DNA of 64,000 nucleotides from Streptomyces sp. NA04227 (GCF_013364195.1 NZ_CP054918.1:2841001-2905000); one strand, 5' to 3'. Positions 20,775 through 29,358 are shown, numbered from the stretch's first letter. Notes: generated by a model from the letters alone, not told the origin. A program made the numbers and translations.

Positions 20775-21260
20775 ATGTCCCAGCCGACCCACCGCTTCCC
20801 CGACGCCATCGAGACCACGCTGCGCGGCGTCGGCTGGCAGCCCGGACGCTGGAACATCAAACAGGCCGAGTTCTGGGCCGACACCCTGCGCGAACACACC
20901 TCACCCGCGGGACATCGGCACTCCGTCTTCCCCGCCGCCGTCGAAGCCTGGGCCGAGTTCGGCTCCCTGCTCCTGACCCCACCGGGACCCGGCCGCGACA
21001 TCGCACCCGCCACCGTCCACCTCGACCCGCTGCGCGGCCTGCACATGGCCCGCACCCTCGCCGACCTCGGCCGCGCCCTCGGCACCCCCACCGCACCCCT
21101 CGGCGAGGAAACCGAAACCGGCGCCCTGCTCGCCATCGACACCGAAGGCCGCGTCCACAGCCTCGACCACACCGGCGACTGGTACCTCGGCCCCGACATC
21201 GACCAGGCACTCACGGCCCTGCTCACGGGGGTCCAGCCGACTCGGCTGACGACCGGCTGA
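20775..21260 (+). CDS. SUKH-3 domain immunity-like protein
   Basis: 161 residues, soluble. RFPDAIETTLRGVGWQPGRWN at the N-terminus and the later HRHSVFPAAVEAWAEFGSL and IDTEGRVHSLDHTGDWYLGPDIDQAL are typical of SUKH-3, a family found mostly in Actinobacteria as immunity proteins beside deaminases and nucleases. GAGG lies just before the ATG. It is co-transcribed with the YwqJ-type deaminase gene. The last codons and stop lie inside the first copy of a 27-bp tandem repeat, so the C-terminus may vary among strains. Confidence 0.88.
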   Translation: MSQPTHRFPDAIETTLRGVGWQPGRWNIKQAEFWADTLREHTSPAGHRHSVFPAAVEAWAEFGSLLLTPPGPGRDIAPATVHLDPLRGLHMARTLADLGRALGTPTAPLGEETETGALLAIDTEGRVHSLDHTGDWYLGPDIDQALTALLTGVQPTRLTTG

Positions 21261-21332
21261 GGTACGTGTCATGTGGCCACCGGCTGAGGTACGCACCGTG
21301 TGACCACCGGCCGAGGGGCACGCACGTTGTGC
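21252..21332. repeat. 27-bp tandem repeat, three copies
   Basis: Units at 21252-21278, 21279-21305 and 21306-21332. Copies 1 and 2 share ACCGGCTGAGGTACG and a similar second half. Copy 3 is more diverged (ACCGGCCGAGG...). Copy 1 includes the stop codon of the SUKH-3 gene. The array lies in the spacer before the convergent histidine kinase gene. It has no clear hairpin, so it is not an obvious terminator. Confidence 0.85.
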
Positions 21333-21390
21333 GGGCGGTACGGCCCTCAGCGGTACGGCACCCGGCGGTGCAGTCCTCAGCGGTGCAGCC

Positions 21391-23139
21391 TCAGCCGACC
21401 GGCAGCACCGCCGACACCCGGAACCCGCCCGCATCGGTCGGCCCCGACACGAACACCCCGCCCAGCGCCGACACTCGCTCCCGCATCCCCACCAGACCGT
21501 TGCCCCCGCTCGGCAGCCCCGCATCCGGCACCCCGCCCGACGGCGGTTCGTTCTCCACCTGCATCGCCACCTCGCCGCCGCGATGCGCCAGCCGTACCCG
21601 CGTCCGCGCACCGCCCGCGTGCTTGTGCACGTTGGTCAACGCCTCCTGCACCACCCGGTACGCGGTCTGCTCCACCGCCGACGCATACGCCCGCGCCTCC
21701 CCCTCGACGAGCAACTCCACCGCCATCCCGGCCGCCCGGGACTGCCCCACCAGCTCCTCCAACTCCGCGAGCGAAGGCCCACCCTCGCTCCCGTCCCGCG
21801 CCGCACGCGAAGCGGCGGCCGCGGCGGCGGCACCCACCGCGGCCAACGGCACGTCGGAGGAGGCCGGGAAGCCCGGGGAACCCGAGGACCAGGGCTCGGA
21901 GGACGAGGAGGCAGCGGCGGAGGAAGAAGTCTCAGGAGAAGAGGTAGCCGAAGAAGAAGACGCTGAGCGAGAGAAGCGTGCGGAGGGCGAGGCGGAAGAA
22001 GAGGAAGAAGCAGAGGAAGGGGTACGCGACGAAGACGCGGACGCGGCGGGCTCCGCAGCGGACGAGGGCGCCGACGCGAACCCCGACGACGAAGCGCCCG
22101 AAGCCGAGGACCCGAACGACTCGGCAGCGGCGGCGGAAGCAGAGTCCGAAGCCGACCCGGACGAAGCCGAAGGCGCAGACGAAGAAACAGACCCGGAACC
22201 AGAAGACGAAGCCGAAGACGCAGCAGACGAAGCCGCAGCAGACGACGCGGCCGAGGCAGAAGATCCCGCCGATTCCGCGGGCGCGGAGACCCCCGACGCC
22301 GACACCGAAGGCGACGCCCCGTCCCCGGACCGCAGCACCCCCAGCATCTGACGCAACTCGGTCAGCGCCTGCCGCCCCATGTCCCCCACCAGCGCCGCGT
22401 TGCGCACCGCCTTCTCCGGGTCCTTACGGGCCACCGCCTGCAACGCCGCCGCGTGCACCACCATCAACGACACCCGGTGCGCCACCACATCGTGCATGTC
22501 CCGCGCGATCCGTGTGCGCTCCTCGTTGCGCGCCCACTCCGCACGCTCCTCCGCACGGTCCGCGAGCAGCTGCAACTCCCGCTCCAGCGAATCCGCGCGC
22601 TCGCGCAGCGACTCCATCAACCGCCGCCGCGCCCCCACGTAGAGACCGAGCAGCACCGGCGGCGCCGTCATACCGATCGCCGTACTGATCGCCACCGTCG
22701 GCACGACCCACTCGCCGATCTGCATGTCTCCGCGCGTCATGTCCTGCGACGCCCGCACAAAGGTCACGATCAACGTCGCCATCAGCGACATCCCCGACAG
22801 CACACCGATGATCCGCCGCGGCAACTCCGAAGCCGCCAGCGAGTACAGGCCCACCAGGCCCAGGAGCACGCCCATCCGCGCGGGCGACACCGCGACCCCG
22901 ACGAGCACCACGGCAACGGGCCACCGGCGCCGCAGCACCAGCGCCGACCCCGCGAGAAGACCGAAAACAACCCCCACCGCGACCGGCAGCCCCGTGTCCC
23001 GCGCGAACGCCACACCCTCCGCGGCGCACTCCACCGCGGACAACAACGCCAGCCCCACATCCAACACCGCGCTGCGCGGTCTCCCCCACCACCACGGCCC
23101 GGTCACGGCCGCGGGGCGGTCCTCCCCCGTCGTGGTCAT
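21391..23139 (-). CDS. Orphan sensor histidine kinase (HisKA_3) with a long Ser/Ala linker
   Basis: 582 residues. The N-terminal ~170 residues hold several membrane segments (between 25 and 170). A dimerisation helix with the phospho-acceptor motif RTRIARDMHDVVAHRVS follows (His216). After that come about 185 residues (271-455) of nearly pure Ser/Ala/Gly/Pro, then a HATPase_c domain with the N-box QEALTNVHKHAG and the G-box GGNGLVGMRERV. In ordinary relatives the linker between the two domains is some 20-30 residues. The same frame is conserved on both sides, so this is an insertion and not a frameshift. No response regulator gene adjoins. The neighbouring plus-strand genes end or start divergently. 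Confidence 0.85.
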   Translation of the reverse strand: MTTTGEDRPAAVTGPWWWGRPRSAVLDVGLALLSAVECAAEGVAFARDTGLPVAVGVVFGLLAGSALVLRRRWPVAVVLVGVAVSPARMGVLLGLVGLYSLAASELPRRIIGVLSGMSLMATLIVTFVRASQDMTRGDMQIGEWVVPTVAISTAIGMTAPPVLLGLYVGARRRLMESLRERADSLERELQLLADRAEERAEWARNEERTRIARDMHDVVAHRVSLMVVHAAALQAVARKDPEKAVRNAALVGDMGRQALTELRQMLGVLRSGDGASPSVSASGVSAPAESAGSSASAASSAAASSAASSASSSGSGSVSSSAPSASSGSASDSASAAAAESFGSSASGASSSGFASAPSSAAEPAASASSSRTPSSASSSSSASPSARFSRSASSSSATSSPETSSSAAASSSSEPWSSGSPGFPASSDVPLAAVGAAAAAAASRAARDGSEGGPSLAELEELVGQSRAAGMAVELLVEGEARAYASAVEQTAYRVVQEALTNVHKHAGGARTRVRLAHRGGEVAMQVENEPPSGGVPDAGLPSGGNGLVGMRERVSALGGVFVSGPTDAGGFRVSAVLPVG

Positions 23140-23306
23140 GGCACCAGCCTACGGGCGCCCGCCACCCGTTTTCCGGCAGGTTACCGACCCACCCCACCGC
23201 ACAGATTCTCGGAGAGATACAACGAAAACCCCCAAGTAATGACCATTCCGGTGAATCAATTCGAACAAACTCGCCCTTACTTACCTCTTCGGCAAACACT
23301 TGCGCC

Positions 23307-24041
23307 ATGACCAGTCAGCACACACCGACGCACTCCGGCGACACCCCCGACCGCCCCCGCCACCCCAACGCCAAGGACGACCTCCGCGCCCGCGCACGCA
23401 AGTTACGCATCCAGGGCTGGACGTACGACCGGATCCAACTGGAGCTGGGCTGCTCGAAGAGTTCGATCTCACTGTGGGTACGGGACCTGCCGAAGCCGGA
23501 GCCTCGCTACACACCCGAGGAGCAACAGGCCCTGATGAACAAGGGGTTGGCGCGGCTGCATGCCGACCAGGCCCGCGAACGCACCCAGCTGAAGGACATC
23601 TCACGGCAGGAGATCGGACGACTCACCGACAGAGAACTGTTCGTGGCCGGAGTCGCCCTCTACTGGGCCGAGGGACAGAAGAGCAAGTCGTACGCACGCC
23701 GGGAAGCGGTCATCTTCTGCAACTCCGACAGCGGCGTAGTCTCGACGTTCCTGGCCTGGCTCGAACTTCTACGGGTCGACAGATCTCAACTGCGCTTCCG
23801 AGTCATGATCCACGAGAACGCGGACCTCGCGGCAGCCGAGGCGCACTGGAGCCAGGTCGTGGGCGTCGCGGCCTCGGACTTCCAACGGGCAACCCTCAAG
23901 AAGCACAACCCGAAGACCGTCAGGAGGAACGTGTCCGAGGGGTATCACGGCTGCCTGACCGTCCGAGTGCTGCAAGCAGCCGATCTGTACTGTCGCATCG
24001 AAGGCTGGTGGTACGGCATAGTGGAGGCCGCCGGGCGCTGA
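23307..24041 (+). CDS. HTH protein with a LAGLIDADG-like C-terminal region
   Basis: 244 residues. Residues ~25-60 are a helix-turn-helix of the resolvase/terminase type (ARKLRIQGWTYDRIQLEL, then GCSKSSISLWVRDLP). The C-terminal ~140 residues have the pattern LFVAGVALYWAEGQKSK, FCNSDSGVVSTFLAWL, RFRVMIHENAD, HWSQVVGV and YHGCLTVRVLQAADLYCRIEG. This resembles one and a half copies of the LAGLIDADG homing-endonuclease fold (G-x-x-x-x-EG...NSD) although the classic acidic motif is reshaped. It stands 36 bp upstream of tRNA-Gln and divergent from the histidine kinase. It may be a domesticated or degenerate endonuclease, or a regulator. No ribosome-binding site is obvious. Confidence 0.6.
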   Translation: MTSQHTPTHSGDTPDRPRHPNAKDDLRARARKLRIQGWTYDRIQLELGCSKSSISLWVRDLPKPEPRYTPEEQQALMNKGLARLHADQARERTQLKDISRQEIGRLTDRELFVAGVALYWAEGQKSKSYARREAVIFCNSDSGVVSTFLAWLELLRVDRSQLRFRVMIHENADLAAAEAHWSQVVGVAASDFQRATLKKHNPKTVRRNVSEGYHGCLTVRVLQAADLYCRIEGWWYGIVEAAGR

Positions 24042-24077
24042 CGGACCTCTCCTTGTCCGTTTCGACGGCTTTGACTA

Positions 24078-24149
24078 TCCCCTGTGGTGTAATCGGCAAC
24101 ACGGGTCACTTTGGATGATTTGTTCCAGGTTCGAGTCCTGGCAGGGGAG
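24078..24149 (+). tRNA. tRNA-Gln (anticodon TTG)
   Basis: 72 bases. The acceptor stem TCCCCTG pairs with CAGGGGA, with discriminator G and no encoded CCA. The D-arm contains TGGTGTAATCGGCAACAC. The anticodon stem-loop is GGTCA-CTTTGGA-TGATT with anticodon TTG at loop positions 34-36. The T-arm CCAGG-TTCGAGT-CCTGG is perfect. It reads Gln codon CAA, rare in this genome. A T-arm-like GAGGTTCGGGTCCTC follows at 24156-24170 but has no other tRNA parts. Confidence 0.95.
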
Positions 24150-24268
24150 CTCTTCGAGGTTCGGGTCCTCACCGCGGCCCCTGGACCCACCACCCTCTGC
24201 GCCCCACTACGCCCCGGTATTCTGCGGATGTCCACACCCATGCATCCAGCCAGCCGAAGGGCATTCTC

Positions 24269-25765
24269 GTGAGCGCCAACCGTCCCCATGATCTCGGCTC
24301 CGCTCGGACGACGGACCAGGCCCCGCCGGCTGCCGTTGTCGTGCTCGCCGCGGGTGAGGGCACCCGTATGAAGTCGGCCAGGCCGAAGGTGCTGCACGAG
24401 CTCTGTGGCCGTTCGCTGGTGGGTCATGTGCTGGCCGCCGCGCGGGAGTTGGGGCCGAGCGAGCTGGCGGTGGTGGTCGGTCACGCGCGGGAGCAGGTCT
24501 CGGAGCACCTCGGGGCGATCGACCCTCAGGTGCGTACCGCGGTGCAGGAGGAGCAGCTCGGTACGGGGCACGCGGTGCGGATGGCGCTGACGGAGCTGGG
24601 CGCGGTGGACGGGACCGTGGTGGTGGTGTGCGGGGATACGCCGCTGCTGCGTGGACAGACGCTGCGGAGTCTGGTCGAGGTGCACGCGGCGGACGGCAAC
24701 GCGGTGACGGTGCTGACGGCCGAGGTGCCGGACGCGACGGGGTACGGGCGGATCGTGCGGGACGCCGCTTCGGGTGCGGTGTCGGCGATCGTGGAGCACA
24801 AGGACGCGAGCGCGGAGCAGCGGGCCATTCGCGAGATCAATTCGGGGGTGTTCGCTTTTGACGGGCGGCTGCTCGCGGAGGGTCTGGGGCGGGTGCGTCG
24901 GGACAACAGTCAGGGTGAGGAGTATTTGACTGATGTCCTGGGAATTCTGCGGGAGTTGGGGCACCGGGTCGGTGCCGCGGTGGCGTCGGATCACCGGGAG
25001 ATCGCGGGTATCAACAATCGGGTTCAGCTGGCCGAGGCACGGCGTCTGCTGAATGATCGGGTGTTGGAGTCGGCGATGTTGTCGGGTGTGACGGTGATGG
25101 ACCCGGCGTCGACGTGGGTGGATGTGTCGGTGTCGTTCGGGCGTGATGTGACGCTGTTGCCGGGGACGATTCTGGCGGGTGCGACGTCGGTGGACGAGGG
25201 CGCGACGGTGGGCCCGAATTCGCGGCTTACGGATACACGGGTGGGCGAGGGCGCGCGCGTGGACAATACGGTCGCCGACGGTGCCGAGGTGGGTGCCGGG
25301 GCGAGTGTGGGTCCGTTCGCTTATCTGCGGCCGGGTACGCGGCTCGGTGTGCGGGCGAAGGCCGGGACTTTTGTGGAGATGAAGAACGCCTCGGTGGGTG
25401 AGGGTTCCAAGGTTCCGCATTTGTCGTATGTGGGTGACGCGACCATTGGTGAGTTCACGAACATCGGGGCGGCGAGTGTGTTCGTGAATTACGACGGTGA
25501 GTCGAAGCACCACACGACGGTGGGTTCGTACTGCAAGACGGGCTCGGACAATATGTTTGTGGCGCCTGTCACGGTGGGGGACGGTGCCTACACGGCGGCG
25601 GGATCGGTGATCACGAAGGACGTACCGCCCGGTTCGCTGGCCGTGGCCCGTGGTCAGCAGCGGAATATTCCGGGCTGGGTGGCGCGCAAGCGTCCGGGGA
25701 GCACGGCGGCGAAGGCGGCCGAGGAGGCTTCTCGTGAGGTGAGCGGCGAGGGCGCCGCGGAGTGA
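24269..25765 (+). CDS. glmU: Bifunctional GlmU: GlcN-1-P acetyltransferase / GlcNAc-1-P uridylyltransferase
   Basis: 498 residues from GTG. It makes UDP-GlcNAc for peptidoglycan in two steps. The N-terminal nucleotidyltransferase domain has LAAGEGTRMKSARPKVLH (about residues 28-45), then VCGDTPLL and GVFAFD. The C-terminal half (from ~residue 250) is a left-handed beta-helix of hexapeptide repeats (GVTVMDP, GATSVDEGATVGPNS...) ending in the acetyltransferase active-site region NYDGESKHHTTVGSYC. It heads a plus-strand housekeeping run (glmU, prs, rplY, pth). prs follows after 145 bp. Confidence 0.97.
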   Translation: MSANRPHDLGSARTTDQAPPAAVVVLAAGEGTRMKSARPKVLHELCGRSLVGHVLAAARELGPSELAVVVGHAREQVSEHLGAIDPQVRTAVQEEQLGTGHAVRMALTELGAVDGTVVVVCGDTPLLRGQTLRSLVEVHAADGNAVTVLTAEVPDATGYGRIVRDAASGAVSAIVEHKDASAEQRAIREINSGVFAFDGRLLAEGLGRVRRDNSQGEEYLTDVLGILRELGHRVGAAVASDHREIAGINNRVQLAEARRLLNDRVLESAMLSGVTVMDPASTWVDVSVSFGRDVTLLPGTILAGATSVDEGATVGPNSRLTDTRVGEGARVDNTVADGAEVGAGASVGPFAYLRPGTRLGVRAKAGTFVEMKNASVGEGSKVPHLSYVGDATIGEFTNIGAASVFVNYDGESKHHTTVGSYCKTGSDNMFVAPVTVGDGAYTAAGSVITKDVPPGSLAVARGQQRNIPGWVARKRPGSTAAKAAEEASREVSGEGAAE

Positions 25766-25910
25766 GGTCCGCCGGTTACGGCGTACCGTAAGGGGTGCAC
25801 GTTCTGGGGGCTCGTGGGTGTCCCCCGAGTAAACACATGAGGCTGACACTCCGTCGCTGGGGGGCGCGGGCGGGTTTCGGCGCTTGAGATCACGTCGAGG
25901 AGACTGTTCT

Positions 25911-26885
25911 GTGACCGGGATCAAGACGACGGGCGAGAAGAAGCTGATGCTCTTCTCCGGCCGCGCGCACCCCGAATTGGCCGAGGCGGTCGGCCGTCAG
26001 CTGGGCGTCGGGATTGTGCCCACCAAGGTTTTTGATTTCGCGAACGGCGAGATCTATGTGCGCTACGAGGAGTCGGCGCGCGGCGCGGACTGTTTTCTGA
26101 TTCAGAGTCACACGGCGCCGATCAACAAATGGATCATGGAGCAGTTGATCATGATCGATGCGTTGAAGCGTGCTTCGGCGCGGAGTATCACGGTGATCGT
26201 TCCGTTCTACGGTTATGCGCGTCAGGACAAGAAGCACCGTGGCCGTGAGCCGATTTCGGCGCGGATGGTGGCGGATCTGATGAAGACGGCGGGTGCGGAC
26301 CGTATTCTCACGGTCGATCTGCACACGGATCAGATTCAGGGCTTCTTCGACGGTCCGGTGGATCATCTTTTCGCGCTGCCGATTCTGGCGGATTACGTGG
26401 GCGCGAAGGTGGACCGGTCGAAGCTGACGGTGGTCTCGCCGGACGCCGGTCGGGTGCGGGTGGCGGACCGCTGGTGCGACCGTCTCGGCGCTCCGCTGGC
26501 GATCGTGCACAAGCGCCGTGACAAGGACGTGGCGAACCAGGTGACGGTGCACGAGGTCGTGGGCGATGTGCGCGGCCGGGTGTGTGTGCTGGTGGACGAC
26601 ATGATCGACACGGGCGGCACGATCTGCGCGGCGGCGGACGCCCTGTTCGCGCACGGCGCCGAGGACGTCATCGTGACGGCGACACACGGTGTGCTTTCGG
26701 GTCCGGCGGGAGACCGCCTGAAGAACTCGAAGGTGAGCGAGTTCGTGTTCACGAACACGCTGCCGGACCCGGAGGGTCTGAACCTGGACAAGATCACGGT
26801 GCTGTCGATCGCGCCGACGATCGCGAGTGCGGTGCGTGAGGTGTTCGAGGACGGTTCGGTGACGAGCCTCTTCGACGAGCAGTAG
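25911..26885 (+). CDS. prs: Ribose-phosphate pyrophosphokinase (PRPP synthetase)
   Basis: 324 residues from GTG (VTGIKTTGEKKLMLFSG), with GAGGAGA 8-13 bases upstream. The longer frame from 25884 would add nine residues. It makes PRPP from ribose-5-phosphate and ATP for nucleotide, His and Trp synthesis. Visible motifs are the catalytic flexible loop YARQDKKHRGREPIS, the DLHTDQIQGFFD Mg/ATP segment, and the ribose-5-phosphate binding loop VDDMIDTGGTI. The cytosolic enzyme is a class I hexameric type. Confidence 0.97.
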   Translation: MTGIKTTGEKKLMLFSGRAHPELAEAVGRQLGVGIVPTKVFDFANGEIYVRYEESARGADCFLIQSHTAPINKWIMEQLIMIDALKRASARSITVIVPFYGYARQDKKHRGREPISARMVADLMKTAGADRILTVDLHTDQIQGFFDGPVDHLFALPILADYVGAKVDRSKLTVVSPDAGRVRVADRWCDRLGAPLAIVHKRRDKDVANQVTVHEVVGDVRGRVCVLVDDMIDTGGTICAAADALFAHGAEDVIVTATHGVLSGPAGDRLKNSKVSEFVFTNTLPDPEGLNLDKITVLSIAPTIASAVREVFEDGSVTSLFDEQ

Positions 26886-27005
26886 TCCCGGTCGGGCGGT
26901 GGTGCTTCCGCCAGTAGAACCGTTTCAGCAGGCTTCGGTGCTCCGTGGTGCGGGGCGCCGGGGCCTGTTGTCGTTCTCCGGCGCCTCCCCTGCGTATGCC
27001 TTCGC

Positions 27006-27072
27006 TGCGTACGGCCCCGTCTGCCTCCGCTGCGTACAGCCCCGTCCGCCTCTCCCTGCGTACGGCCCCGTC
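27006..27072. repeat. Three imperfect direct repeats, period 25-26 bp
   Basis: TGCGTACGGCCCCGTC occurs at 27006-27021 and 27057-27072 and with one change (TGCGTACAGCCCCGTC) at 27031-27046. A fourth, weaker TGCGTATG copy starts at 26991. The repeats lie directly upstream of the predicted rplY promoter. The half-turn-related spacing would permit cooperative protein binding. Confidence 0.8.
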
Positions 27073-27082
27073 GGTGATCCTT

Positions 27083-27111
27083 TTGGGCGGGCCGGGAGCT
27101 GCCGGTAGACT
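27083..27111 (+). promoter_or_regulatory. Predicted rplY promoter
   Basis: TTGGGC at 27083-27088 and TAGACT at 27106-27111 are separated by 17 bp, close to the HrdB-type vegetative consensus. It is followed by a leader of about 160 bases before the GTG of rplY. Confidence 0.5.
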
Positions 27112-27275
27112 GCTGGAGTTGCTCGGCGAGGGAGGCCGCACCCGGTGTGCGGTGGTCCGTTATCGACGCGCTCTTCGTAGCAGGCCGTAGGTGGCCGGGT
27201 GACCAGCCATGAATGTCTGCCCGGCGATCCGCCCGCCCGATTGTGGCGGGGGTCGCCCTTCTGCGAGGAGTGCTT

Positions 27276-27881
27276 GTGTCCGAGGTGAAGATCTCCGCCG
27301 CGGCCCGTACCGAGTTCGGTAAGGGTGCCGCCCGTCGTATCCGTCGTGAGGACAAGGTTCCCGGCGTCCTGTACGGCCACGGTGCGGACCCGGTCCACCT
27401 GACCCTGCCGGGTCACGAACTGCTGCTGGCGCTGCGTACCCCGAACGTCCTGATCTCCCTGGACTTCGAGGGCAAGAACGAGCTGGCCATCCCGAAGTCG
27501 GTGCAGCGCGACCCGCTGAAGGGCTTCCTGGAGCACGTGGACCTGCTCCTCGTGAAGCGCGGCGAGAAGGTCGGCGTCGAGATCCCGGTGCAGACCGAGG
27601 GCGAGCTGGCCCCGGGCGGCAACCTGCTCGAGCACGTGCTGAACGCGCTGCCGGTCGAGGCCGAGGCCACCCACATCCCCGAGTCGGTGACCGTGTCCAT
27701 CGAGGGCCTGACGGCGGGTGCCTCGGTGCTGGCGAAGGACATCACGCTGCCGTCGGGCACCACGCTGGCCGTCGACGGCGACGCGGTGGTTCTCCAGGTT
27801 CTGGCCGCGCAGGCCGAGGAGCCGGCCGCCGAGTCCGCCGAGGGTGAGGGCGAGGGCGCCGAGGCTTCCACCGAGGCCTGA
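27276..27881 (+). CDS. rplY: 50S ribosomal protein L25 / general stress protein Ctc
   Basis: 201 residues from GTG ([15 protein letters not shown]), with GCGAGGAG just upstream. Residues 1-95 are the L25 5S-rRNA-binding domain ([14 protein letters not shown]). Residues 100-185 are the TL5/Ctc C-terminal beta domain ([15 protein letters not shown]). The last ~15 residues are acidic. It binds 5S rRNA in the large subunit, and the longer Ctc form is often stress-induced. pth follows 146 bp downstream. Confidence 0.95.
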   Translation: MSEVKISAAARTEFGKGAARRIRREDKVPGVLYGHGADPVHLTLPGHELLLALRTPNVLISLDFEGKNELAIPKSVQRDPLKGFLEHVDLLLVKRGEKVGVEIPVQTEGELAPGGNLLEHVLNALPVEAEATHIPESVTVSIEGLTAGASVLAKDITLPSGTTLAVDGDAVVLQVLAAQAEEPAAESAEGEGEGAEASTEA

Positions 27882-28027
27882 GCGTTCGGGTAGTTTTCTG
27901 GTCGGCCGCCGACCGGTTGCCTGCGGGCTTCCGGCGGCGGCCGGTCTGCTGTGCGGGGCCGCCGCTGCCATGGCATGGGGCGCGGGGACGGCCCGGGTTC
28001 GGTCGTGGTGGGAAACGGAGTGGGCGG

Positions 28028-28630
28028 ATGACGTCGGAGTCGGACAGCGGTGGGCCGTGGCTGGTGGTGGGCCTGGGCAATCCGGGGCCGGGCTATGCGG
28101 CCAACCGGCACAACGTGGGGTTCATGGTCGCGGACCTGCTCGCGGACCGGATGCGCGGTGCGTTCAAGCGGGCGGCGAAGGCACAGGCGACGGTCCTGGA
28201 GGGCCGGTTCGGCGCGCCGGGTCCGGCGAGCCGCCGGGTGGTGGTTGTGAAGCCCTCCTCGTACATGAATCTGTCGGGCGGGCCGGTGACGGCGCTGCGG
28301 GATTTCTACAAGGTGCCGACCGAGCGGATCGTCGCGGTGCACGACGAGCTGGACATCGACTACGGGACGCTGCGGCTGAAGCTGGGCGGCGGTGACAACG
28401 GGCACAACGGGCTGAAGTCGATGACGAAGGCGATGGGTCCGGGCTATCACCGGGTGCGGTTCGGCATCGGGCGGCCGCCGGGCCGGATGCAGGTCGCGGA
28501 CTTCGTACTGAAGGACTTCTCCTCGGCGGAGCGCAAAGAGTTGGACTATTTCGTGGACCGGGCGGCGGACGCGGTGGAGTGCCTGGTGACGGACGGTCTG
28601 GAGCGGGCGCAGGGCACGTACAACTCGTAG
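28028..28630 (+). CDS. pth: Peptidyl-tRNA hydrolase
   Basis: 200 residues from ATG ([20 protein letters not shown]). The family motifs are intact: [16 protein letters not shown] with the catalytic His, [11 protein letters not shown], the catalytic Asp in VHDELDID and [11 protein letters not shown]. It frees tRNA from prematurely released peptidyl-tRNA. In other Actinobacteria pth and rplY are adjacent, as here. The frame upstream of the ATG is open but Pro/Arg-rich. Confidence 0.97.
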   Translation: MTSESDSGGPWLVVGLGNPGPGYAANRHNVGFMVADLLADRMRGAFKRAAKAQATVLEGRFGAPGPASRRVVVVKPSSYMNLSGGPVTALRDFYKVPTERIVAVHDELDIDYGTLRLKLGGGDNGHNGLKSMTKAMGPGYHRVRFGIGRPPGRMQVADFVLKDFSSAERKELDYFVDRAADAVECLVTDGLERAQGTYNS

Positions 28631-28731
28631 GGAAGTCGTGGGGGATTCGTAGGGAAAGTCGTAAGTCGGCCCCGTGGAGCGGCGGAGGCGACTGTTGACC
28701 GGGGGCGGTCGGATGGCCAAGGATCCCGGGC

Positions 28732-29358
28732 ATGCCTGCTGTGCCCTCCCCCAGACTCCGTCCGGGGGCACCCCCGGCCCGGTCCGCTTCCGATTCCGCT
28801 TCGCCGTCCCCGGCCGCCTCGACGGCTGCCCTGTCCTCACCCGTACCGGATTCCGCTTCGCCCCGTGTGAAGCGCTCACGAGTGCGCAGGACGGGCGAGA
28901 GCGCCTTCGGTCTGCTGCTGCTCGGCCAGCGGCTGCTGATGCTGCTGATCGCCGCGCTGCTCGTGGTGGCGGGGGTGTGGAGTTCGTGGGGCTCGGCGCA
29001 GTACGTACTGCTCGACAAGGGCCGCGAGCGGGGCACCATGCGGGTCGAGCGCTGCGGCGACGAGCGGTGCACGGGTGCGTTCACGCCGTCCTCGGCGGGC
29101 GGGCAGCGGCGTGAGGTGAGCGCCGAGTCGTCGGTGGTGGTGCGGGCCGGTGAGTCCGTGCCGGTGGTGCTGAAGCCGGACGGGAAGCGGGCCGTACGGG
29201 CGGGCGCGGCGGGTCTGTTGTACGCGTGGCTGCCGCTCGGCGGGGCGCTGGTCCTCGCGGCCACCGTGGTGGCGGGCGGTCTGCGGTGGACGCGGACGGC
29301 GTGGACGCTCGGTGTGGCGGGACTGGCCCTGGTGACGGCGGCGTTCGTGAGTATGTGA
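28732..29358 (+). CDS. Hypothetical membrane protein
   Basis: 208 residues if started at ATG 28732. Starting at GTG 28867 (VKRSRVRRTG...) would remove a Pro/Ser-rich head with short DNA repeats and give 163 residues. It has one membrane segment in SAFGLLLLGQRLLMLLIAALLV, an external loop with a Cys pair in VERCGDERCTG, then two further membrane segments near the C-terminus. I do not recognise a named family. It follows pth by 101 bp on the same strand and might be transcribed with it. Confidence 0.65.
   Translation: MPAVPSPRLRPGAPPARSASDSASPSPAASTAALSSPVPDSASPRVKRSRVRRTGESAFGLLLLGQRLLMLLIAALLVVAGVWSSWGSAQYVLLDKGRERGTMRVERCGDERCTGAFTPSSAGGQRREVSAESSVVVRAGESVPVVLKPDGKRAVRAGAAGLLYAWLPLGGALVLAATVVAGGLRWTRTAWTLGVAGLALVTAAFVSM

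Larger units (their letters stand above)
26886..27275. other. prs-rplY spacer with direct repeats, promoter and leader hairpin
   Basis: 390 bp without a gene. From left to right it holds three imperfect direct repeats (27006-27072), a good promoter (27083-27111) and a transcribed leader of about 160 bases containing the hairpin CCGCAC-CCGGT-GTGCGG at 27136-27152. So rplY probably has its own promoter and a structured 5' leader, in addition to any read-through from prs. Confidence 0.6.

Noticed and set aside
20141..22351. Plus-strand open frame ending in a Glu/Asp-rich acidic domain
   Set aside because: It overlaps YwqJ, SUKH-3 and the kinase, all with clear motifs. The acidic stretch is the reverse reading of the kinase Ser/Ala linker.
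24156..24170. Second T-arm-like sequence after tRNA-Gln, possible attachment-site duplication
   Set aside because: Only the T-arm pattern is shared, with several changes, and no acceptor stem, integrase or element lies downstream.
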